A stretch of 26,246 nt of DNA, from assembly GCA_001579985.1 (NCBI GenBank), contig LRSR01000654.1, forward strand, positions 1 through 26,246, given 5' to 3'. The position numbers and the translations under genes are program-made. Below, piece after piece: positions 9,483 through 17,925 of the stretch. Under the pieces are notes generated by a model. The model worked only from the letters and a program-made list of their open reading frames with translations, made no database searches and was not told the origin of the DNA. The first letter of the stretch is position 1; every line of letters begins with the position of its first letter. Origin of the DNA: Hypsibius dujardini (Eukaryota; Tardigrada; Eutardigrada; Parachela; Hypsibiidae).

Positions 9483-11207
9483 ATGTCTGCTTCAAAGTCC
9501 GTCCACTGCTACAACAAAGGATGTGGGAAGGAATTTGTGCCGAGTGAGAACAACGCCAAAGCCTGTGTTCACCATCCAGGTAGACTTGCGCTCAACCACA
9601 AGGCTTAGACTGATTGAGAATTGACGGTTTGATTGATTTCCTTTTAATCGTTGCTTACCACACTTGATTGATTGCTTGATTGGCTGGTTTCAGGCGAACC
9701 GTATTTCCACGACGCCTACAAAGAATGGACCTGCTGCAAGAAGCGCTCCGTCGACTTCACCGAATTCCTGAATTACAAAGGCTGCGCGACATCCGCGCAC
9801 AACCCTGAAAAGCCGCCGGAGAAGGAGAAACCCAAGCCGGTGGAAGACTTCGTCGAAGAGGTCGCCGTGAATAAACCGCGAGAAGCGCTCGTTCGTCCGG
9901 ACAGTAGCGCACCGTTGGTGCCGCTCAAGCCGGAAGTGACGGCGTCATTGAGGAAGGCCCTGGATGAGCAGCTGGGGAAGCTTACTTTGGCCGGCGGAAG
10001 CGGCGCGGGCAATGGGAAAGAAGAGGTGAAAGTAGGAGACGCTTGTCAGCAGCGCGGATGCGGGAAACTTTTTTCCGGTCCGGAAAGGTTGGTTGATGAG
10101 ATTCGATTTAATTACTGAATGAAATTTTTGCAGTTTTTGAAGGGCGGGCGGGGGAGTACTTCAACAGCGCTTATTTGCTTAAAAGGACTTTGGAATTGTG
10201 CTGGAAGTAGAGTCAATCAATCAATCAAGCAATCACTTTTGCAGTAACTTCTATTGTTCCCTTCATGAGAAAGTAAACTCTTTTCGTGGTCGTTCACGTC
10301 GGGTTTGAAAATTTGTTTAGATTTCGGATTCGTTTCTCGACTAATTTATGACGTGAGGTATCGGGAAATCTGACCGGTTGATTTATTTTAAATATGTTTT
10401 GGCAGTGCTTCTCAAGGGGAATTCAATCAAGCAATCAAGCAATCAGCCATACAGTGTATTTCGATGTCTCGGCAAACAACAAATATTTTTTGCCTTGTTC
10501 GAAGGGGTTAGTTTTTTGAAGTTTGTTTACATTTTTTATTGCGTTTGAAAGCAGAGATCAAGAAATTTGACGGGATGATTTGGTTAGGATTCTGCTTTGG
10601 TGGATGTCGTTTAGGGTATTTTAGTCACTTAACAATCATGCAATCACTTTTATAGTGATCTGAAAGCCTAAAGAATCAATCAATCGATCAATCAAGCAAT
10701 CAGTTTTACAGTGATCTGAAAGCCTAAAGAATCAATCGATCAATCAAGCAATCAGTTTTACAGTGATCTGAAAGCCTAAAGAATCAATCGATCAATCAAT
10801 ATTTGGTTTATCTAATTCCTTCTACCCTTCCAGTGATCTCGAGGATTGCGTCCATCATTCTGGTTTTCCGGTATTTCACGAGGGCATGAAATACTGGAGC
10901 TGTTGCCAGCGGAAGACCAGCGACTTTGACCAGTGGTTGCAACAGGCCGGTTGTGAACACGGCGCCCACGTGTGGCGGAAGAGCGAAGAGGAGATCAAGC
11001 AGGTGCCCACCTGCCGGAACGACTTTTTCCAGACCGGCAGCCACGTCCATGTCAATTTTTACGCCAAAAATGCCCTACCAGAGAAGAGCGTGGTGAAAGT
11101 GAATTCGGTGAAGCTGCACGTCCGGCTGGTGTTCGACGCCGGCCAAAGTGTCTTTGAGAAGGAGATGGAGCTTGGTGGAATCATCGATGTCGAACAGTCT
11201 CAGGTGG

Positions 11208-11239
<32 letters not shown>

Positions 11240-11561
11240 CAGACAGACACAGACACACAGACAGACACACAGACAGACACACACGCACACACGCACACAC
11301 ACACAGGCACACAGACAGACACAGACAGACAGACAGACACCAAAGGAGGTAGAAAACGTGAACAGTCGGACAGATGGTAACATAGATGGATGTGCAAATA
11401 TGCAAATGGTGTGTTTCGAAGTGAGGTTCTTATCCTAGTAGGTTTGTAAATTGAATCGTTTTCCACAGGTCACGATGGCGGGTCCAAAAGTGGAAGTGAA
11501 GCTGAAAAAGGCCGAGCCGGTCGCATGGAAGTCTCTGGAATTGACTCCGCCCTCGTCCTAA
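9483..11561 (+). CDS. CHORDC1: CHORDC1 (CHORD and CS domain HSP90 co-chaperone), complete
   Basis: CHORDC1 (morgana/CHP-1, relative of plant RAR1) binds zinc and HSP90 in the cytoplasm and restrains ROCK and stress signalling. Four exons, 9483-9579, 9694-10087, 10834-11203 and 11469-11561, total 954 nt (317 residues, human 332). CHORD1 (residues about 8-69) shows CYNKGCGKEF, CVHHPGEPYFHD, WTCCKKRSVDF and GCATSAHN. CHORD2 (about 148-213) shows CQQRGCGKLF, CVHHSGFPVFHEGMKYWSCC and KTSDF. Both keep the full Cys/His zinc ligand set. The CS domain (about 222-305) ends KVEVKLKKAEPVAWKSLEL, as in orthologues. The linker of about 78 residues is Pro/Glu/Lys rich. The start ATG at 9483 has an AAA upstream context and matches the family N-terminus. 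Exon 3 joins through an AG+T serine codon. Confidence 0.96.
10088..10640. other. first part of CHORDC1 intron 2, no coding signal
   Basis: The sequence is moderately AT-rich with short AATCAATCAAGCAATCA tracts at about 10213-10232 and 10420-10443, each followed by an acceptor-like TTTTGCAG or CATACAG. No exon is supported. Confidence 0.45.
10641..10800. repeat. ~52-57-bp minisatellite, three copies, carrying acceptor-like CAG/TGATCT
   Basis: Tandem units contain AGTGATCTGAAAGCCTAAAG followed by AATCAATCGATCAATCA and, in two of them, GCAATCAGTTTTACAGTGATCT. They end about 33 bp before the true exon 3 acceptor, which reads TTCCAG/TGATCTCGAGG. Confidence 0.9.
11205..11342. repeat. (GACA)n/(CACA)n tract at start of CHORDC1 intron 3
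   Basis: The tetranucleotide run begins only a few bases after the 5' splice site (CAG/gtggga) and includes GACACA and ACACGC variants. Confidence 0.92.
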
Positions 11562-11754
11562 TTATTATGTATAATCACTCCCCTTTGTCTGTTTCGATCC
11601 GAGTACGGCCGTGAGTGTCTCCTACGGTATAGCCCTCATTGTGCATTGTGTCATCTACATTTTTTCTTTCCGTGGTCCTTCGATCTAAGTCAACGCTCTC
11701 ACCATCGCTCTCTCTCTCTCACTCGCTTGATCACAGTCTGGAATAGCTTTCAGT

Positions 11755-11896
11755 CAGCCTGGCAACAACCAAATCGACAGATCTCTCTCTCAAACTAAAC
11801 TTGAGCTCTTAAAATGCTGACTGCTTTGTGGCAGAGTGCACGGAGCGTCTCCAGTCAGAGTAGACTCGGATGAACGTGTAAGTTCTCGTATGGTAT
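11755..11896. repeat. segment duplicated at 12913-13060 (left copy)
   Basis: The left copy runs from CAGCCTGGCAACAACCAAAT through AATGCTGACTG and CCAGTCAGAG to TATGGTATT. The same ordered blocks recur at 12913 onward (CAGCCTAGCAACAGCCAAAT, AATGCTGACTC, GCAGTCAGAG, TGTGGTATT). The copies are diverged but collinear. Homology seems to resume right of the TIR element at about 12427-12472. Confidence 0.7.
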
Positions 11897-11898
11897 TA

Positions 11899-12426
11899 GG
11901 GTCTATTCGGAGCGATACATAACTTTAACTCTTATCCTTAACTAAAAGTAAAATTACCGTTAACGTATGGCGCTTGATTTGTGTGTTCGGCGACCAACCA
12001 TACCAAAACATTCAATTATCAGCTGATCTGAAAGATCCTAAAATACAGGTCCTTGAGCAAATTAATTATAAAAATAAAATAAATTCTAAAATATAATCAA
12101 TTTAAAGATAAAAATTGATCACGGATCTGGCCGGGATAGTGCACAAACTGGAAGTACGAACAACAATAATAAAGTGAAATCAAGCCATTGATTGATTGAT
12201 TGCATATACAGCTAATTCAAGTGAGAAACCAACTCTCAATTGATTGATTGATGTACGATAGATTAAACTCCAAATTAGCTTCTGAATGTCTCGAATTATT
12301 TTTTAAGGATGAGAGTTAGCATAAATCATATCTTAAGTCGATACCCCGCCCCTTTTCGTGACGTCACACGGAGTTAAGTTAAGTCAAGGATAAGAGTTAA
12401 GGTTATGTATCGCTCCGAACAGACTC
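11899..12426. mobile_element. non-autonomous DNA transposon (MITE) with ~45-bp terminal inverted repeats
   Basis: The ends GGGTCTATTCGGAGCGATAC (11899) and the reverse complement of 12426 leftward, GAGTCTGTTCGGAGCGATAC, match over about 45 bp with few differences. The element is 528 bp, AT-rich inside, has no ORF and is bounded by TA on both sides (11897-11898 and 12427-12428). TIR length, size and lack of coding capacity fit a MITE. The superfamily is uncertain: TA or TWA target sites would suggest Tc1/mariner or PIF/Harbinger respectively. Confidence 0.8.
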
Positions 12427-12524
12427 TATTCCCCAGTATGGTACAAAACATTCCTTATTCTGAAAAGCTGCGGCGAGACATCTTCCCGGACGGAGCTCCA
12501 GCCCCCATTTACAAACAGACAGAA

Positions 12525-12925
12525 GGGCAGTATTGCAGACAGACAAATAGGCTAGCAAGCTGATAGGAAAGCAGATAGACAGAAACAAACAAGCATCAAG
12601 GCATCCAGACAAACAGACAGATAGACAAACAGAACTATGTCAGGCATAGAGAATAGTCGACAGACATCCAGACAGACATCCAGACAGACAGACGGATAAA
12701 CAGACGGAACTATGCCAGGCATGCCGAATAACCGACAGACAGATAGATAGACAAACAGAACTATGTCAGGCATAGCGAATAGTCGACAGACATCCAGACA
12801 TCCAGACAGACAGACAGACGGATAAACAGACGGAACTATGCCAGGCATGCAGAATAACCGGCAGACAGACAAACGGGCAGATACAGACTCACAGATTAGA
12901 CAAATAGACAGACAGCCTAGCAACA
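12525..12925. repeat. GACA-based array with alternating ATGCCAGGCAT/ATGTCAGGCAT units
   Basis: Within a GACA/GATA background, two kinds of unit alternate: A (ACTATGTCAGGCATAGMGAA, about 12635 and 12760) and B (ACTATGCCAGGCATGCMGAA, about 12709 and 12836). A is followed by TAGTCGACAGACATCCAGAC and B by TAACCG. The A-B pair forms a higher-order period of about 125 bp, present twice. Confidence 0.8.
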
Positions 12926-13090
12926 GCCAAATCGACAGATACCTTCAATTCTTCTTGATCCTATGTAATGCTGACTCCCCTGAAGCAAAATGCTCAACGC
13001 ATCTGCAGTCAGAGGAAGTTTTATTTGAACATGCAGTTTCTGTTGTGGTATTCCCCAAATTAAAAGTATAATTGTGATTCGAAAACCGCG
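12913..13090. repeat. right copy of duplicated segment, immediately upstream of SWT1-like gene
   Basis: It is collinear with 11755-11896 plus 12427-12472, but without the TIR element: GTGGTATTCCCCA is continuous here. It ends within about 10 bp of the SWT1-like start codon, so it probably contains that gene's 5' UTR and core promoter. Confidence 0.65.
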
Positions 13091-13096
13091 CCCAGT

Positions 13097-14481
13097 ATGT
13101 TGAAAAAGCGCCCTCGAAGTGTCTCCCCAGACTCACCGCCGCTCCCGATGTTCACACCACCGCCGCCAAATCACGACTATCAACGATCCCCCAGCTCGGA
13201 ACAGAGCGACTCGAGCGATTCGAGCCATTCCGACACGGAAAAGCCCGCACAGCAACAACGAACCCACCGCCGACGTCGTCGTGTTCCCCATTCCGACGGC
13301 GATGACGGCGACGGTCAAGGCACATGCCGGAAACGAAATCTTTCCGTCTCGGATAAGTCCGACAATGCCGCCTCCGCCTCCGCCTCCGCCTCCGCCTCCG
13401 ACGGCGGACCGGAGAAGAAACGGCGCCGCACTTCCTCATTCCACATTGTCCACACGAGGTAATAACATAGTCACCATAGTCATAATATATTCCCATTAAA
13501 CATTCGTCTGGAACTTAAATGATTTATATATAATGCAAATATTTTTTATGTCATATATCATATTTGATGTCAAGATGTCAAGATGTTTTGATGTCAAGTA
13601 CTCGTGTGGGGTTTTTTTCCAGTTCGAGTGGACCGACCGCTATCACAACCTCGGTGGCACTCACGCCAATCCTCTCCGAACGGGGAGTCGTGTTAATTTT
13701 AGACACGAACATCCTCCTGGAGGCCGCCGGACTGGACTTTCTTGAGAAACTCATCCAAAACCGATATGACGATGTGCTGCCGAATCTGAGCGTGATCATT
13801 CCACACATCGTTTTCCTGGAACTGGACAGTCAAAAGAGTCGCCGGCAAAGCGATCTTGCCTATCGCGCACGTTGTGCTGGACGGTTCCTCTCGGAGAACC
13901 TCTGCGACCATTTGGCGACCTCTTATGTGGATCATGGTGCGTCACTGGGTCAAACAGTGGAATTATTTTAAAATCCGAAATTTAATATATTATTAAAGTA
14001 CTTTTTCAAAATACTTTCTCATACCGCTGAGCATTTTAGTATTTGTAATTTGAAATAGTTTATTTCAACGATAATAGGCGCGTCGACATCAAGAACACCT
14101 GGACGGATTTCCGGCCAGACTTTGACGGAGTTCACGGAGATCGGGAAGAAGTACGACGGCCGGATACCTGACGACCAGTTTCTCTTCTGTTGCCTGCAAT
14201 ATCAGGAGAAGTATGCGCAGCTGCAGAAAGTCGCGCCCGCGCAGGGTTCGACGGTGGTGAAGGGTTCGACGGTGGTGATCGCAGTGACGAATGATAAGCT
14301 GCTGCGGACACGTTGTGTGGTCAACTACTTGACCTGTCAGTCACTGGTTTCGCTGTTGGATAATGTGGAGCGCAGACGAGTGAGACAGGCATCCTTGTTT
14401 GATTGGGCGAGTGAGCCACCGGAAGCGCCAATAGCAGCTGTGCCGAACGGCGAGAATAAAGAGAACGAAGGGAAGAATTAA
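13097..14481 (+). CDS. PIN-domain endoribonuclease, SWT1-like, complete
   Basis: Three exons, 13097-13458, 13623-13936 and 14078-14481, total 1080 nt (359 residues plus TAA). Residues 1-120 are disordered: SP and PPPP motifs, Ser/Asp runs, RRRRR and KKRRR nuclear localisation-type clusters, and an (AS)n repeat from a GCCTCC microsatellite. The PIN fold follows: VVLILDTNILLE (Asp148), VFLELDSQKSRRQSDLAYRA (Glu187), RIPDDQFLFCCLQYQ (Asp257/258) and VVIAVTNDKLL (Asp298), the acidic set that binds divalent metal for single-strand RNA cleavage. The IPH-VFLELD, DDQ-CC and TNDK-LR pattern matches SWT1, a nuclear-pore-associated nuclease for mRNP surveillance. A tandem GSTVVKGSTVV lies before the fourth acidic strand. 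Human SWT1 is much longer (about 900), so this would be a compact form. PIN nuclease is sure; SWT1 orthology is probable. Confidence 0.87.
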
Positions 14482-15718
14482 AAGCTATTCGGTTGTTGAT
14501 TCTGACGGTGTGTTATGGGAAACCTTTCAGATAATCTTAATTGAACTGAATATGTCGATCATGTGTCGCCTCTAATTTTGCCTGCCAATCGCTTTGCCTT
14601 TGTCTTTCCGTCTGTATCTATGTATCGGTCGTTTGTCTGTCTGTCTGTGTGCTTGTGTGTCTGCCTGTGTGTCTGTGTGTGTCTGTGTGTTTGTCTGTGT
14701 GTCTGTGTCTGTGTCTGTGTCTGTGTCTGTGTCTGTGTCTGTGTCTGTGTCTGTGTCTGTGTCTGTGCGTGTCTATCTGTGTCTGTGTGTCTGTGTGTGC
14801 CTGTGCGTGTCTGTCTGTTGCAAGAAGGAAAGGAATATACAGTTGCAGTTGAACGTAGGACTTCATTTGCAGAACTACAAACTTTCCGCTGCAGTCCACG
14901 TACGCACCTAATAGCCCCTTTGTCCAAACAGAAAATATAACATTTCAGACAGCAGTTCTGGATTGACTTTGGACGTCGGTACCTATTACCGGCACCATTG
15001 AATCGCCCATTCACCGCGCCAGCTTATATTTGATATTTTACGACAAAGTTTCAATCAGTACAGTGAAGTTCCAATAGTTCTCAATCCGTTACGAACTTCT
15101 GACTGCTTTTATTCGCGAATCCTTGAACCATTCGTTCTCTCATTATATCCTGCGGAGACTATTACAAATATACAAACTAAGAATAATTTTTGCCTAATAA
15201 AACTATTATGCAAAAAAAGGGTTTTTGCCTGGCTTCACTCGTTAACGCCCAATGTCGTCATTAATCTCAGTCTGATTGCGGCTGGTGGTCAACAAAGGTG
15301 TCCGATTGTTTGTCAAAAAATAAGTAAACTTACCATTATGGAAACTCATCGATTGATTGATTGATCTTTTAATGACTATTATCCGTCGAAACTGTTAAGC
15401 GAAAATGTTTTCACGTGCGTCAAAGTGCACGATGCTTTTGAAGGAACGGGCGCTCCATACATCCCCCCCGGGGAGAGTTAAAATGATAAACTCACGTGTG
15501 ATGGTAATTAAAACAGCTGCCATAAAAAGGGCTACACCTGAGCAAGCGCGAGAAAAAACAATCCGCAACAGGAAGTGCGAATAAACACAACCAGATTTCG
15601 TCAGTAAAATACAAATTCAAACCCGAAAAGCGTCGCATTAAATAAAGACAGATAATAAAAAAAGAGAAAAAAAAAGATTTTTTTAGGTTCCTCAAAAGAT
15701 GTCCTCGTCGTTCGGTCG
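14482..15718. other. convergent intergenic region between SWT1-like and PRRT-like genes
   Basis: No exon was recognised. A TGTGTC hexanucleotide tract lies at 14630-14815. A candidate AATAAA for the SWT1-like transcript is at 15196-15201, about 715 bp past the stop, which is long. A small TTGA run is at 15352-15364. Confidence 0.45.
14630..14817. repeat. (TGTGTC)n / (TGTC)n tract
   Basis: The purest part, about 14690-14768, is a hexanucleotide GTGTCT repeat, flanked by TGTC and TGTG variants. Confidence 0.95.
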
Positions 15719-17796
15719 TCATCCATACCGATCACCCTCATCGACGTGGTGGTGTATCGGATTGCCTTCTAGCAGTTGGCTGACCGGTTTCCGCGCCCGA
15801 TTCGGGAACCGCCCCGGGAAGAACTCCTCGTCGGCCCGCACTCCCTCCGGATTGAAGGTGACCGGGAAGTCGCGGCGATTGCGCGCCGGCGAGGACGGAG
15901 TATTCCTCCCCTGCTGCAGCATCAACAGCCGGTCCGCTTCCATCGTCATTCCGGGGCCAGCGGTGCCGGAGGAGACGGTTCGGCGCACCTGCACGCTGCT
16001 CAGCTTCCGTGCCGCTCTAGTCCACACCTAGAAAGAGTAACTAAACTCATGAACTGAACTAAACTGAACTGAACTGAAGCAAGAAGTATATTTTGTTGAA
16101 TTTTTGCAAATAGGAATTTAATTTTAACTCTAAAGTGAATGTACCGTAAGGGATGCGACAAATGCTAGCGAAGCTGAGAGAAGCAGTTCGGCAAGGCGAG
16201 TTCCGCTGTGAAAGCCGTACCACCGCCAGGCGTCGTAGTCGCCTCCATCGGCCGGGATGAGGAACCGGTAGACGGCAACGAGGCCGTAGATGTGCAGTCC
16301 TGCGAAGACCAGGAGGAGGACGGCGGAAACAAGGGTGATATAGACACCGAGGGTGATGCGTTTGGTAGCGCTCAGTTCTATGCCGTCCGCGTCCTGGGCG
16401 GCCTCCAGTAGGGGGCTGAACATGACGAGGAAGCCGCAGCCGAGGCCGATCGACCAGGCGATGAAGTAGGCTGCAAAACGGACGGGAATTTAGAGGGTTA
16501 CTTAAACTAACCTGGCTTCAGGAGTTAAGTCGGTGCAACAAATAAACAAAGAGACACACAGAAATTTAAACAGGGAAGCAGATGTACAGACAGCCAGCCA
16601 GACAAGTAAGCAGGCAGATAAAAAACAGACAGACACAAACAGATAGTCAGTCGGACAGACAGACACGAACAGATAGTCAGTCAGTCAGACAGACACAAAC
16701 AGATAGTCAGTCAGACAGACAGAGAGACACAAACAGACAGTCAGTCAAACAGACAGACACAAACAGACAGACAGACACAAACAGAGTCAGACAGACAGAC
16801 ACAAACAGACAGACAGACAGACACAAACAGATAGTCAGTCAGTCAGACAGACAGACAGACACAAACAGATAGTCAGTCAGACAGACAGACAGACACAAAC
16901 AGACAGTCAGTCAAACAGACAGACACAAACAGACAGACAGACAGACACAAACAGAGTCAGACAGACAGACACAAACAGACAGACAGACAGACAGACACAA
17001 ACAGATAGTCAGTCAGATAGACAGACAGACACAAACAGACAGACAGACACAAACAGACAGACAGACAGACACAAACAGATAGTCAGACAGACACAAACAA
17101 ACAAACAGACAGACAGACAGACAGACACAAACAGATAGTCAGACAGACAGAGAGACAAAGAGGCATACGGTTACCCAATCGGAGGCAAGCAGAGTGATGG
17201 GCAGACGCACAGAAAGATATGAAGGCAGACATACAGGGAGACAAAGAGACAGACAGATTAAGAAGCAGACACACGAACGGACGGGAATAGAAACGACCAG
17301 TAGGCCAGGCGGACGGCAGACAGAAACGACGAAGTAGTTCGTCCGCAAACAACTGCGGAAGCAAGCATCATTTTAAATATCTCAATTTGAGTTTGGCGGC
17401 ACCGATTGATCCCCCCTCCCACGAGGATGGACTTTTGACGCTACTGCGTAATTACTTTGTGATGCAACGGCGAAAACGCTAAGCCGGGGCATAAGGTCGA
17501 CGGCAACTTCCGCGCCGATGGCGAAAGCAAAGTTCCCGATGAGGATGCCAATGAGCAAGTAGACGTTCATGATGCGGCTTTTCATGAGCTTCAACCGTGC
17601 CGTCCGGACGAGGCCTATGGACAACATAAAAGGAAAATTGTAATAAACGTAGTCTTGGACGACGGAAATCCCTCCGGAAAAAAATACATGACAAGTGACC
17701 CATTTCAATGATTGATGGGAAAACTCTGCCTTTCGAGAATGGCTGTCAGTGTCTGATCATCTGATTGACCGTCTGCCTGCCTGTCTGCCTGCCTGT

Positions 17797-17872
<76 letters not shown>

Positions 17873-17889
17873 TTGTTTGTTTGTTTGTT

Positions 17890-17925
<36 letters not shown>

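Noticed and set aside
13119-13499. Overlapping ORFs in other frames of SWT1-like exon 1
   Set aside because: The 13097 frame continues across GT-AG introns into a clear PIN domain; the others do not.
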